The notes under the pieces were generated by a model. That model worked only from the letters and a program-made list of their open reading frames with translations. It ran no database searches and was not told where the DNA came from. Of a stretch of DNA of 36,073 nt, positions 1 to 9,719 are shown piece by piece. Made by a program: the position numbers and the translations under genes. Origin of the DNA: CAWDDA01 sp963813345 (GTDB lineage Bacteria; Acidobacteriota; Blastocatellia; RBC074); contig CAWEYR010000017.1 in the NCBI GenBank assembly GCA_963813345.1, positions 1 through 36,073 of the forward strand, read 5' to 3'. Positions within the stretch are counted from its first letter, which is position 1; every line of letters starts with the position of its first letter.

Positions 1-19
1 GCGACATCGTTTAAGTGTT

Positions 20-366
20 CTAACCGCGGCCATAGTCATCCTCGAGACGGACTATGTCATCTTCTCCGAAGTAATCTCCGCGCTGCACCTCTACGAAAAC
101 GAGGGGCTCCTCCACCCGGGTTTTGGACGCGGTGCGCCGCTCCAAGCGGGATATCGACGGCCTCACCAGCCGAAGTCGATTTCACGCCCATCGAGTGTCA
201 CGCGGGCTTGTCCTGTGACCACGTACCAGTGCTCGGCACGCCGCGCGTGCTTCTGATAGCTCAGACGCTTCCCGGGTTTCACTTCGATTCGCTTAACTTT
301 GAAACCTGCGCCTTCATCAAGGATCGTATAGTTTCCCCATGGCCGTTCATCATATCGTTCGCTCAT
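20..366 (-). CDS. Small cupin protein, mannose-6-phosphate isomerase type II C-terminal-like (frameshifted)
   Basis: The first 66 residues (ATG at 366) read as a phosphomannose isomerase type II cupin: an N-terminal RPWGNYTILDEG, then VKRIEVKPGKRLSYQKH and RAEHWYVVTGQARV, which carry the usual cupin metal-ligand histidines. That frame stops near 163, but the protein continues in other frames (GEAVDIP, AAHRVQNPG, then PLVFVEVQRGDYFGEDDIVR) to a stop at 20-22. Two indels, near 163 and 118, therefore separate the pieces. The restored length of about 115 residues is normal for stand-alone cupins of this family. Such cupins bind a metal and may isomerise or epimerise sugar phosphates; the substrate here is unknown. 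AAAGGAG lies 7 nt before the ATG. The gene begins 11 bp after the acyl-CoA ligase stop, so the two are probably cotranscribed. Confidence 0.75.
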
Positions 367-377
367 GGGAATCTCCT

Positions 378-2032
378 TTACTCCTTTGCTCTCTTCTCTT
401 CCATCTCGCGAAGCTCGCGGCGCAGAACCTTGCCGACTGCACTCTTCGGCAAACTCTCGACAAGGTCAACCTGGCTCGGAACCTTGTATTTCGCCATTCG
501 CTCGCGACAGAAGTCAATGATCTCTTCGGCACTCACGTTCGCTCCCGATTTCATAACTAAAAAAGCCTTGACCGCTTCGCCACGATAAGCATCCGGAACG
601 CCAATCACCGCCGCTTCCACAACAGCCGGATGCGTGAAGAGGACATCCTCAACCTCGTTGGGGTACACATTGAATCCGCTGACGATAATCATGTCTTTCT
701 TGCGTTGAACGATATAGAAAAACCCGTCCTCGTCCATTCGGGCCACGTCGCCGGTGTAGAGCCAGCCTTCCCGCAGCGCAATCTCAGTCTCGAGCGGCTT
801 GTTCCAGTAACCCTTCATTACCTGTGGTCCGCGTATGCACAACTCACCGTCTTCGCCAGTGGAACCTCGTTCAGACCGGTTTCGAGGTCTACAATCTTGC
901 ACTCTGTGCCCGGTATCGGCAGGCCGATACTTCCGGGTTTGCGCTTTGAAAGTGTAGGTGTCGAATGAGTCACGGGAGAGGCCTCGGTCAGGCCGTATCC
1001 TTCGTAAAGCATCGTTCCCGTCATCGATTCAAACTTCTCGAGAACATCAACCGGAAGCGGCGCAGAGCCACTGTTATATCTGCGCACACGATCAAGACCG
1101 CTTGCTTTGGCGTCAGGATGATTGAGCATCGAAATGTAGAGTGTCGGCACGCCGGGAAAGAATGTCGGCTGATAATGCTTGATCGCCCCGAGCAGCATTT
1201 CGACGTCGAACTTCGGAATCATTATTTGAAGCGCGCCGTTCCACGCCCCAACCAGCATCCCTACCGTCTGCCCGTAGATGTGGAAGTAAGGAATCACGAG
1301 CAGATATCTTTCGTTGCCGCGGTCTGTCACGCCTTCGGCCCAGACAGCTGTCTGAATTGCATTCGAGAAAAGGTTGTAATGAGTGAGCATCGCTCCCTTG
1401 GGAACGCCGGTTGTCCCGCCAGTGTACTGAAGGACAGCGATATCATTCTCCGGGTCGATCTCTACCCTTGTGTGCTCCGCCTGCTCGACCGATCTGAGCA
1501 GAGCTGAGAACGAAAGCGTGCCCTCGGGCGGGCCGGCGGCAGGGTTCGCAGATTGTGCTGAATACTCGGCGATGCTTGTAGTAATGACATTCTCGATACT
1601 TGAATTGGGCTTCACGCCAAGCGCGAGCGGCGCAAGCACATCGAGAGTGATGATTACCTTGAGACCAGCGTCCTGAGCGACCAGATCGACTTCACGAAGC
1701 GTGTATGTAGGGTTTATGTTGGTAACGATCGCGCCCAACTTTACGATGGCAAAAAAGCTGATGACATATTGCGGCGAGTTCGGAAGCATGATTCCGACTC
1801 GATCGCCTTTGACAATTCCCAGGCGCGAAAGCGCAGTCGCGAATCGATCGACCTGATCTTTCAGTTCGCGAAAAGTCAGCTGAGCTCCGAGAAACGCCGT
1901 CGCCGGCCGATCGCCGTAGAGTCCGGTTGCCAGCTGCAGAATGCGGTAAAGTGGCTGTTTAGGGTAGGTGGTTTCTGCATTCACCCAGAAGTCATAGTTC
2001 TTGAGCCATGGTTTCTCTGAATAACTACTCAT
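378..2032 (-). CDS. fadD: Long-chain fatty-acid-CoA ligase (FadD-like), one frameshift
   Basis: This is an AMP-forming acyl-CoA synthetase that activates fatty acids with ATP and CoA. Around residues 203-213 it has the P-loop signature YTGGTTGVPKG, followed by the YEGYGLTEASPVTH motif. The C-terminal piece has GWLYTGDVARMDEDGFFYIVQR, the hinge, and SAVGKVLRREL with the late catalytic lysine. The N-terminal frame runs out at about 818 and the C-terminal frame takes over near 860. Adding one C at a CC run restores NEVPTGEDGELC, so a homopolymer deletion is the simplest explanation. The start at 2030-2032 is chosen because GGAGG sits 7 nt upstream; a longer frame to 2104 has no such site. The restored length of about 550 residues is usual for FadD. 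The gene is divergent from the GAF-like gene at 2157, and the cupin gene follows. Confidence 0.88.
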
Positions 2033-2156
2033 CAATTCCTCCGAAAGGACCTTTGCGCAAAGGTGTTGTTCAGGGATTGTGCGATTGGCCAGTAGATTTG
2101 GCAAGACTTGGCGTCAAACACGTTCTTAACTATCATTAACGACAGGAGAATTCCAC

Positions 2157-3299
2157 GTGCCTGACTCGAACGAACCGCACTTGCAACTCGCCGAAGAAGA
2201 ATTGCGCGAACGGCTCAAGAGGATGTTCTCTAATCGCGCTGAACCGCTGGCATCGGAGCTGACAACACTCCAATCAACTCTCAACGACATTTGTGAGCGT
2301 CTGGTGATGCAAGCACGGTCTCCAGTCGACGACGAAATCGACGAAGTTGCGAATCAGGTTAGACAAACTCTCGCCGATGCCGACGCTTCTCATCAGACAG
2401 TTGCGAATGAGCTTCGGGAGCAGATCGCAGCGCGCGATTCTCAGCTCAGCGCGCAATATGAACTTCTCGAGCAGACTACTGCCCGCACCGCAGATATTAC
2501 CGCGATCAATGAAGCCATCGCAGACATCGAACGGCAACAGACCCAGGCAGATATTCTGACAGCCCTGCTTGAGAATACGGCCAGATTCGCGAGCCGGGCA
2601 GAAATCTTTGTACTCCGTAATGACGAGCTCACGAACTGGAAGTCGCGAGGTTTTGATGATCCCGGTCAGGCTACTGCCGCGCTCCACGACGTAGTCCGCT
2701 CGCAAGAACCGGCCACGACAACGACAGAAGACGGAAAGGACAATGTAGCGATTCCGCTCCTTGTCCGCGATAAGGCCGTTGCAGTGCTCTTTGCCGACAA
2801 TGAGCCGTCAGGAAAGATCGAAACGCGCCCACTCGAAGTATTGATGCGCGTGACTGGAATGGCTATTGAGCGCCTTGCAATGCGTCGCGAAATCGAAGCT
2901 GCATCTGACGGCAATCCTCAGTATTTTGCTGCGGCTTATCCGCAAAACTATTCGTACGACGTCCCGCCAACAGATACATCTCCACTTCCGATGCCGCTTT
3001 TTGAAGCTGCGTCTCAACGCGAGATGACTGATGAAGAGAAGGCAGCAGCGCATTCCAACGCAAGGCGGTTCGCGCGATTTCTAATCACAGAGATAAAGGT
3101 CTACAACTCTTCCAGGGTTATCGAGGGCACGCGCAGGCTGGACCTTTACGATCGTCTCAAGGATGAGATCGAAGTACGACGAGATGTATACAATCGCCAC
3201 GTTGATCCAAAGATCACCAACGAGTTCGATTACTTCAATGAAGAGCTCGTGAAAATCCTCGCCGACGGCGACGAAACAAGACTTGGAAGAAGGAACTGA
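2157..3299 (+). CDS. Coiled-coil and GAF-like domain protein of unknown function
   Basis: An intact 380-residue protein without signal peptide or membrane segment, so probably cytoplasmic. Residues about 5-130 are rich in Glu, Gln and Ala heptads and should form a long coiled coil. Residues about 130-245 have the alternating pattern of a GAF-like sensor domain (AEIFVLRNDELTNWKSRGF, then VAIPLLVRDKAVAVLFADN, then a closing helix LEVLMRVTGMAIERLAMR). A low-complexity Pro/Tyr linker follows (about 255-285). The C-terminal helical block (ARRFARFLITEIKVYN through DLYDRLKDEIEVRRDVYNRHV) resembles a tail I associate with acidobacterial and myxobacterial GAF-type proteins. The start is GTG, with AGGAG about 9 nt upstream. 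Ligand and partners are unknown. It is divergent from fadD across 124 bp and convergent with the MacB permease across repeat A1. Confidence 0.75.
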   Translation: MPDSNEPHLQLAEEELRERLKRMFSNRAEPLASELTTLQSTLNDICERLVMQARSPVDDEIDEVANQVRQTLADADASHQTVANELREQIAARDSQLSAQYELLEQTTARTADITAINEAIADIERQQTQADILTALLENTARFASRAEIFVLRNDELTNWKSRGFDDPGQATAALHDVVRSQEPATTTTEDGKDNVAIPLLVRDKAVAVLFADNEPSGKIETRPLEVLMRVTGMAIERLAMRREIEAASDGNPQYFAAAYPQNYSYDVPPTDTSPLPMPLFEAASQREMTDEEKAAAHSNARRFARFLITEIKVYNSSRVIEGTRRLDLYDRLKDEIEVRRDVYNRHVDPKITNEFDYFNEELVKILADGDETRLGRRN

Positions 3300-3301
3300 G
3301 T

Positions 3302-3429
3302 GCTGAGTGCTGAGTGCTGAGTGCTGAGTCTCAAGCTTTAGCTTGGTGGTTGCATTCTGAGGCCTGAGATCTGCGGAATGCAACCCCAAGCTAAAGCTTG
3401 AACTCAAACGCTTACTCAGCACTCAGCAC
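3302..3429. repeat. Palindromic repeat, family A, copy A1
   Basis: Core arms CAAGCTTTAGCTTG (3332-3345) and CAAGCTAAAGCTTG (3387-3400) face each other. Outside them lie tandem GAGTGCT units on the left (about 3302-3329) and the complementary ACTCAGC units on the right (3414-3429). The roughly 40-nt centre holds a second imperfect palindrome, GTTGCATT/AATGCAAC. It fills the gap between two convergent genes. No T-run follows either arm, so it is not a standard intrinsic terminator. Confidence 0.9.
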
Positions 3430-3442
3430 CTTCTTCTCTCGC

Positions 3443-4666
3443 TTACTCGTATCTCAACGCATCGATGGGGTCGAGTGCGGCAGCTTTTCTGGCCGGATAG
3501 AAGCCGAAGAAGATTCCGACTGCGGCTGAAAAGACGACTGATCCAACCACAGACGCAACAGAAACCAGCGTCGGCCAACCGAGCATTCGCGGTATCAGAA
3601 CCGATACGCCCAGCCCGAGGATGATTCCGATGAGCCCGCCCGTCAGACTGAGCACGATCGCCTCAATCAGAAACTGAGTACGCACCGCAGAAGAACGTGC
3701 GCCAATGGCCATGCGGATCCCGATCTCTCGCGTACGCTCGGTAACAGAGACGAGCATGATGTTCATGATCCCGATCCCGCCGACGAGCAACGAGACGCTG
3801 GCGATGCTCGCGAGAAGTATCGTCATGATCCGGTTGGTTTCGTCCGCTGCCTCGGCCACATCGGTCATGTTTCTTACGCTGAAGTCATTCTCCTGATTCG
3901 GAGCAAGCTTATGACGCGCTCGCAGCAGCTCGGAAATCTGCTCTTCGGCGGTACGCGTTGCCTCAGGTGAGATAGCCGAGACGTTTGCTGACTGGACGTG
4001 TTGAATCGCGAGAAGCTTCTTTTGTACTGTCGAGAACGGCGCGAAGAGAACATCGTCCTGATCGCGGCCCATCTGATCCTGACCGCGTTTTGCCATGACT
4101 CCTATCACGCGAAAAGGCAGCTCCCGGACACGAATCGTCTGGCCGATCGGGTCCATCCCGGGAAACAGAATGTCGGCTATCGTCTGACCAATCACGACAA
4201 CGCGCGCTGCACTACGTACTTCTGAATCCGTAAAGAAAGACCCCGTCTGCACGAGCCATTTCCTGATCTCCGGATATTGAGCGCCGACCCCCTCAATGCG
4301 CGTGTTCCAATTCTGATTGCCAAAAACAATCTGTGCGCGGCTCTGCACACCCGGACTCACCATCGCAACCGTTGGAAGCTCAGTGCGGATGGCATCCAGG
4401 TCTTCAACAGTCAAAGATCTCTGAGCGCTGTCATCCGCGCCAGTTCGCACACCTCCAAGGTTCTGCGATCCGGCCCGAATAAACAGAATATTGGTCCCAA
4501 CGCTCGCAATCTGTTCCGCCACCGATGCCTGCGCACCCTGACCGATGCTCACCATAGCAATCACTGCTGCAACACCGATGATCACGCCAAGCATGGTCAG
4601 CGCGGACCTCATCTTGTTGCGTGCCAAAGCGCGAAACGCTACTCGAATAATGTTGACCAGGTTCAT
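3443..4666 (-). CDS. macB: MacB-type ABC transporter permease (FtsX fold)
   Basis: An intact 407-residue permease with the architecture of the membrane half of MacB. The first membrane segment is at about 20-45 (LTMLGVIIGVAAVIAMVSIGQGA). A large periplasmic MacB_PCD domain spans about 46-275, and three C-terminal membrane segments cover about 280-395, including the conserved VSVTERTREIGIRMAIGAR between segments 2 and 3 and a final FYPARKAAALDPIDALRYE. Proteins of this family do not transport through the membrane domain; they drive an outer-membrane TolC-like channel by mechanotransmission. AGGAGG lies 8 nt before the ATG. The ATPase gene ends 12 bp upstream and the adaptor precedes that, so this is the third gene of one operon. 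No TolC homologue is in the window. The substrate (macrolide, peptide or lipid) cannot be read from the sequence. Confidence 0.93.
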   Translation of the reverse strand: MNLVNIIRVAFRALARNKMRSALTMLGVIIGVAAVIAMVSIGQGAQASVAEQIASVGTNILFIRAGSQNLGGVRTGADDSAQRSLTVEDLDAIRTELPTVAMVSPGVQSRAQIVFGNQNWNTRIEGVGAQYPEIRKWLVQTGSFFTDSEVRSAARVVVIGQTIADILFPGMDPIGQTIRVRELPFRVIGVMAKRGQDQMGRDQDDVLFAPFSTVQKKLLAIQHVQSANVSAISPEATRTAEEQISELLRARHKLAPNQENDFSVRNMTDVAEAADETNRIMTILLASIASVSLLVGGIGIMNIMLVSVTERTREIGIRMAIGARSSAVRTQFLIEAIVLSLTGGLIGIILGLGVSVLIPRMLGWPTLVSVASVVGSVVFSAAVGIFFGFYPARKAAALDPIDALRYE

Positions 4667-4678
4667 ATCGGCCGCCTC

Positions 4679-5509
4679 CTACTCCTCATCCTCGTCCTCG
4701 TCGTCATCTCCAAGGACTGGAAGGTTCTTGAGCTCTTCGGTGGCATTTCGTCGCGTCAAGACCGGATAGTCTTTATTGATCCTGCCATCCTTGAAGATGA
4801 CTACGCGCTTCGCATATTCCGAAATGTCGTGCTCGTGAGTCACGAGAACTACAGTAATTCCCTGCTCGGTATTGAGCTTTTGAAATATCTCCATGACTTC
4901 GACGGACGTGCGCGAATCGAGGTTGCCAGTCGGTTCATCTGCAAGAATCAAGACCGGCTGATTGACGAGTGCCCTTGCGATAGCGACGCGCTGCTGCTGT
5001 CCGCCTGAAAGCTGATTCGGATGATTCAGCTCGCGCCCCGCAAGACCGACTGCCTGAAGTGCACTTCTCGCGATTCGATGGCGATCCTCGCTGTTGACGT
5101 TCGCGTAGAGCATCGGAAGCTCGACGTTTTCGAGTGCCGAGGTTCGAGAGAGCAGATTGAAGCCCTGAAAGACAAAGCCAACTTTGCGATTCCGAATGTC
5201 GGCGCGCTCATCCTTGGAAAGCTTCGAAACATCGATGCCGTCAAGGGTGTACGTCCCCTTCGAAGGTCTATCGAGGCAACCGACAATATTCATCATTGTC
5301 GATTTTCCCGAACCTGATGCGCCCATGATCGCTATGAACTCGCCCCGGTCGACGCGGAAGCTGACTCCTCGAAGGGCATGCACATGCATCTCACCCATCG
5401 TATAAGTCTTGTGTATGTGATCAAGCTCGATCAGCCCACGCCCTTCGCGTTGCGGGACTACGTGCCGTTGCTCAGTTTCTCTGACTATCTGTTCCGCCTC
5501 TATTGTCAC
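4679..5509 (-). CDS. macB: MacB-type ABC transporter ATPase
   Basis: Cytoplasmic ATP-binding subunit of a MacAB-like exporter. From the chosen start, Walker A GASGSGKST is at about 63-71, the Q-loop in VFQGFNLLSR at about 113, the signature LSGGQQQ at about 167-173, Walker B LILADEPTG at about 187-195, and the switch His in VTHEHD. The C-terminus ends in an acidic run, GDDDEDEDEE, which is unusual for the family. The open frame extends to 5566, but those extra residues (IPPEGGTT and neighbours) are translated from palindromic repeat B1. The GTG at 5507-5509 with GGAG 10 nt upstream is therefore preferred; a start further inside, before LIELDHIHKTY, is possible. In MacB proper the ATPase and permease are fused; here they are separate adjacent genes. 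Confidence 0.92.
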   Translation of the reverse strand: MTIEAEQIVRETEQRHVVPQREGRGLIELDHIHKTYTMGEMHVHALRGVSFRVDRGEFIAIMGASGSGKSTMMNIVGCLDRPSKGTYTLDGIDVSKLSKDERADIRNRKVGFVFQGFNLLSRTSALENVELPMLYANVNSEDRHRIARSALQAVGLAGRELNHPNQLSGGQQQRVAIARALVNQPVLILADEPTGNLDSRTSVEVMEIFQKLNTEQGITVVLVTHEHDISEYAKRVVIFKDGRINKDYPVLTRRNATEELKNLPVLGDDDEDEDEE

Positions 5510-5526
5510 GTCCAAAGATCTCCAGA

Positions 5527-5592
5527 GGCATGTCGTACCGCCTTCAGGCGGAATCGTTGCAACCATTCCGCCTGAAGGCGGTACTACATGCC
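5527..5592. repeat. Palindromic repeat, family B, copy B1
   Basis: A perfect 20-nt inverted repeat: GTACCGCCTTCAGGCGGAAT (5535-5554) and its complement at 5565-5584, separated by 10 nt. Outer arms GGCATGT (5527-5533) and ACATGCC (5586-5592) extend it. It sits between the adaptor and ATPase genes of the efflux operon, so it would be transcribed as a strong hairpin between the two cistrons. Read on the minus strand it encodes IPPEGGTT in frame with the ATPase. Confidence 0.92.
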
Positions 5593-5602
5593 AAATCCAA
5601 TT

Positions 5603-7232
5603 CTACCGCCTCGGCCCGCCGCCGCCGCCACCACCGCCCGGTCCGCCGAAGCCTCCGGGACCTCTCGGTTGTCCGCCAAACCCTGGCGGACGTTGCGTAC
5701 CTGAAGTAGAGGCACCGCTCGAAACGCTTTGACCCACTATCACCGTGTCGCCTTCGTTGAGCTCACCTTCCACCACCTCGGTGTTCGATCCGTCCGTAAT
5801 CCCGACCTTGATTCGCTTCGGTTGGGGCTTCCCGTCAGCTCCCATCAAAAAGACAATCCTGGTTTGACCCTCGAGCACCGCTGCTGATGGCGGTGTTATG
5901 CCCCCGCCTCCGCGTCGACCGCCTTCACGTCCACCTTCACGACCACCTTCACGACCGCCTTCACCCGGAGCTCCCGGTGACGCACTCGGACCGGCAGCCG
6001 GACTTGCTCCCGGACTTGCTGTCGCTGCCCGCACCCGCGCCCGGGCTCCCTTGAGGCCTGCGTCCACCGAACTGCCCTTCACCCTGACCCTGCGGTCTGA
6101 AGCGCAGCGCCGCATTCGGAACTCTCAAGACCCCCGAACGTTCGGCTATAGTCATGGTCAAATTTGCTGTCATCCCCGGCTTGAGCTTGAGGTCTGGATT
6201 AGCTACGTCAATCACGACGTTGTAAGTTACGACGTTCTGCACGGTCTGCGGATTAAGCCGGATATGCCGGATTTTTCCCTTGAAAGTCAGGCCTGTAAAC
6301 GCATCAACAGTAAAAGTAACTTTGTTCTGATCGTTGATCACTCCGATATCAGCCTGATCGATATTTGCAATCACCTGCATCTCAGTCAGATCGTTCGCAA
6401 TCGTGAATACTGTCGGGGCCGAAAGACTCGCCGCAACTGTCTGGCCGACATCAACGTTCCGCGACACAACCACGCCGTCGATTGGGGACCTGATCGTTGT
6501 GTAAGTGAGATTGACTCGCACCAGCTTCAGACTGGCTTCCGCCTGCTGGACCTGCGCTTTCGCCTGCTGCAGTCCTGCCTCCGCTGCAGCAAGGCCGGCA
6601 CTTGCTGACTGCCTCTCGCTGAGCCGCGCCTGTTCGACCTGCGATTGTGCCTGGGTGAATCGCGCCTCTGCAGCGCGGTATGTAGTCCTCGCCGACTCGA
6701 GGTCTCGTTCCGGAACGATTCCACTCTTGGCGAGCTCTTCCTGTCGCTTGAGCAGGCTGAGAGTGTCGTCTCGCTGCGCTCTCAGAGCCGCGAGATTCGA
6801 TTCGGCTGCCGAAACTCCGGCCTTCAGATTCTCGATATTCGATCGAGCAGCCATAAGGCGAGCCTGCGCGTCCGCGACCCCTGCGCGAGCGCTCTCGACG
6901 TTGGCCATCTCGCGGTTCACCTGCGCCTCGAGCGGTGAAGGGTCAAGCTGCGCAACAACTTGTCCTTTCTTCACAACCGAATTGAAGTCAGCGTAAAGCG
7001 CCGAAATGTTTCCCGAAACCTGGCTGCCTACCTGCACCGTGGTGACAGCCTGCAGGGTTCCCGTCGCCGACACGGTATTTTTGAGATCACCACGGGTTAT
7101 TTTGCCCGTCAGGTACTCGCCGGCACTTGCCTGGCCAACCCAGAATGTCCGGTAGCCCCACCAGCCCGCGGCAACCACAACCAGCCCGATCAAAGCATAT
7201 ATAAGACGTGACTTATTGAAAGCGAACTTCAT
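5603..7232 (-). CDS. macA: MacA/HlyD-family periplasmic adaptor with Gly-rich tail (one frameshift)
   Basis: Membrane-fusion protein expected to link the MacB-like pump to an outer-membrane channel. It starts with a membrane anchor (residues about 8-26, LIYALIGLVVVAAGWWGYR). The barrel-sandwich half TVQVGSQVSGNISALYADF and a long alpha-hairpin (about 105-235, Ala/Glu/Gln rich) follow, then the second half-motif TYTTIRSPIDGVVVSRNVDVGQTV and the beta-barrel region to about 380. The reading frame changes between about 6070 and 5965; the C-terminal piece contains the last barrel strands (RIKVGITDGSNTEVVEGEL) and ends at 5603. Between barrel halves lies a Ser/Pro/Gly-rich stretch with four GGRE-type units, and the extreme C-terminus is almost pure Gly/Pro. 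Those insertions are unusual for MacA. AAGGAG precedes the ATG. First gene of the operon. Confidence 0.9.
5916..5963 (-). repeat. Four 12-bp tandem units inside the adaptor gene
   Basis: Four consecutive 12-bp units (CGACCGCCTTCA with one- or two-base variants) at 5916-5927, 5928-5939, 5940-5951 and 5952-5963. On the coding strand they give a repeated GGRE-like tetrapeptide. Unit number could change by slippage without breaking the frame. Confidence 0.85.
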
Positions 7233-7546
7233 CGTATCTCCTTCCAGCCCCTAGCCCAGTGCGTACTGATAGAAATACTGAGAAAACGCTGATTCAGTTA
7301 CCGATGATTTCGGAGAAGTGGTCGGTGGGCCAGTGGTCAGTGGTCAGGGTATGGAGTTCAAGCTTCAGCTTGCTTTGAACAGTTCGAACTGCCAACACAA
7401 GCTAAAGCTTGAACTCCATACACTGACCACTGACCACTGGCCACCTGACCACTCTTTGTGGCATTATACGTCGTGCCCTCTGGATCGCGAACTAGCCCGC
7501 CGCGATTTGTTCTTGCCATGAGGCGTGTCCCAATAGAGGAGTTCGC
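7233..7546. promoter_or_regulatory. Divergent intergenic region between macA and slt
   Basis: This 314-bp gap must hold promoters for both the efflux operon (leftward) and the transglycosylase cluster (rightward). Most of it is repeat A2 (7318-7452). The remainder next to macA (7233-7317) shows no convincing -35/-10 pair or operator. The adaptor's ribosome site (AAGGAG) and the transglycosylase's (GAGG, 8 nt before GTG) are visible at the two edges. Confidence 0.5.
7318..7452. repeat. Palindromic repeat, family A, copy A2
   Basis: Core arms CAAGCTTCAGCTTG (7359-7372) and CAAGCTAAAGCTTG (7398-7411) are enclosed by TATGGAGTT/AACTCCATA and then by long outer arms made of AGTGGTC-type units (left 7318-7350; right about 7420-7452, GACCACTGACCACTGGCCACC). 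It lies between divergent genes, which argues against a terminator role. Confidence 0.9.
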
Positions 7547-9719
7547 GTGGAGAAATCGATCCGTCGTTTGTCGACGTTTTCGAGCTTGGTTTGTTCCAGG
7601 TTCCTCACCACAAGGTATCTCTTAATCGCTGGTCCGGTGCTCGCAGCTTTAGTAATGGTAGTGGTTGCGCAGACGCGTTCCTCCGGCCCGCTTGATCCTT
7701 CCCTTGAAAAACTGCGGCGCGGTTACGAGCGTCTTCTGGCAAGGGATTTCGACGCGGCGGTTGCGCTTTTGTCGGATCCTCAGCTCCAGAAGCAGACTGT
7801 ACTTGGTGATTATGCTGTCTGGTTTCGCGCCCGCGCGCTTTCAGCCGCCGGAAGGCACGAAGAAGCCGAGCGGGAATATCTGCGGATAGCCACGATTAAT
7901 CCGACCTCGTTGCTGGTCGATGATGCGCGCATAGATGCTGCCGAATCAGCGATCAAACGTGGAGCGTATGGGGCGGCGATCGACTACCTCAAACCTGCAC
8001 TTGCCGTCGACGACGGCCAGGCGCTCAAGCTCAAAGCCGACGCACTTGAAAAACTGGGCCGCACTGATGATTCAATCGTCGCACTCAGGCGACTGTATTT
8101 CTATGCGCCAGACTCCCAGGCGGCGAGTGAGGTCCCATCCAGGCTGACTTCGCTAGGCTCGTCAGTTTTGCCTGTGAATGCTGCCGAACAAAAGGCGCGT
8201 GCTGACCGCCTCTATGACGAAGAACTCTGGGTATTGTCGGCACAGGCATATGATCTCCTGACGCGGCAGTTCCCTGCAGCGCAATCGGACGAGGTGTGGT
8301 TGAAGGCGGGTATCAGCAACTATCGCATGAACTCGCACGCCGCAGCGATCGATGCGCTTTCACGGGTCAGGTCGCGCACGCCAAAGGATCGCGCCGAGGT
8401 GCTTTATTTTACCGGCCTCGCGCAGTTCGCCCTCAAGCGAAGCGACGTCGCAACCGCGACACTCGGCGAACTGATGCGGACCCCGGGCGCCGATGCAAGA
8501 ACAGCTCAGCTTCTTTACGAGTTCGGGCGGGCCTCTGACAAGGCATCAATAATCGGGCAGGCGCATTCATACTTCCGGCAACTCGTTGATAAGTATCCAA
8601 AGACGGAAGTAGCCTCTGACGCCCATTTTTGGCTGGCATGGAATGCACATCGAACAAAGACCTACGCCCAGGCTTCACAGCTGCTTCTCGAGCACTTGAG
8701 TGACTATGGCGATTGCCACTGATAACCGTGGAAAGGCGGCGTTCTGGGCTGCGGTAGATGCAGAGCGAGCCGGCAAGAAGGAGCTGTCGCTGGCACTATA
8801 TCGCGCACTGCTCAAGCGTTATGGTGCGGGCTGGTACGGGGTCAACGCCGAGCGTCGAATCGCGCTGCTCGAGCGCTCAGGAGTGAAGCCTGCAAATATC
8901 GCAAGCGACCCGAAGCTGGCTCAGGCGGTGAAGAATCTTGATGGCATCACCATTGCTCCGGAAACCGCAGGACCTGCAGAGCGCGCACATGTAGCAAGAG
9001 GCGAACAGCTGACTCGAATCCTGCTCTATGATGAAGCTCTCGAAGAGTTGCGGGCGGGACGCGAGACGGCACCGAACTCGCCATTGATCAACTTGAGAAT
9101 GGCGCAGGCGCTGCGAGCACAGAACGAGAATGCCGCGGCCATCAACGCTCTTCGCCGTGCGTATCCCGATTACGGGCAATCATTGCCGGAAGAGATGACG
9201 CGGGAAGTCTGGACGGTTTTCTATCCGATTGGCTGGTGGCCGACCATCCAACAGGAATCGCGTCGGCACAATCTCGATCCGTTTATGGTCGCGGGCGTCA
9301 TTCGCCAGGAGACGATCTTTAATCCTCAGGCTCGCAGCCGCGTGAACGCTCTCGGTCTGATGCAGCTGATGCCGACAACTGGACGAACCGTGGCGCGCAA
9401 GTACAGCCTTGGCGGCGGCAACATCAGTTCGGCCGATCTACTCAACCCGGTACTGAGTATTCAGCTGGGAACGGCATACCTTTCAGAGATGCTCGAGAGG
9501 TTTGGCCGCTTCGAGTACGCTGCGGCAGCATATAATGGAGGTCCGACGCGCGTTTCGCGCTGGCTCGATGAGTTGCCAACGTCGGAAATCGAAGAATGGG
9601 TCGACAGCATACCAATCACCGAGACGCGGCTGTATGTTCAGGGTGTATACCGCAATGCGAGGCACTATCAGCGGCTCTATGACGATCAGGGCCGCTTCCG
9701 CAGCAATGTCCCACAATAG
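7547..9719 (+). CDS. slt: Soluble lytic murein transglycosylase (Slt70-like), one frameshift
   Basis: Periplasmic lytic transglycosylase that cleaves the MurNAc-GlcNAc bond of peptidoglycan to give 1,6-anhydro ends. The N-terminus has a signal/anchor (YLLIAGPVLAALVMVVVAQ). Some 500 residues of TPR-like alpha-helical repeats follow, then a C-terminal SLT domain with the catalytic Glu in RQETIFNPQARS, GLMQLMPTTGRTVA, and AAYNGGPTRVSRWL. The N-terminal frame ends at 8722 and the C-terminal frame carries on from about 8705. Removing one G from TATGGCG restores HLSDYAIATDNRGKAAFW, so a one-base insertion is likely. The restored length of about 720 residues is typical. The start is GTG with GAGG 8 nt upstream. 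The following PEGA/TPR gene starts inside its last codons. Confidence 0.9.

Noticed and set aside
4277..5008. Plus-strand open frame of 243 codons across the MacB genes
   Set aside because: It lies opposite the conserved permease and ATPase genes and spans their junction; its composition is shadow-like.
5898..6608. Plus-strand open frame of 236 codons starting with Pro/Arg runs
   Set aside because: It is the complement of the Gly-rich tail and alpha-hairpin of the adaptor gene.
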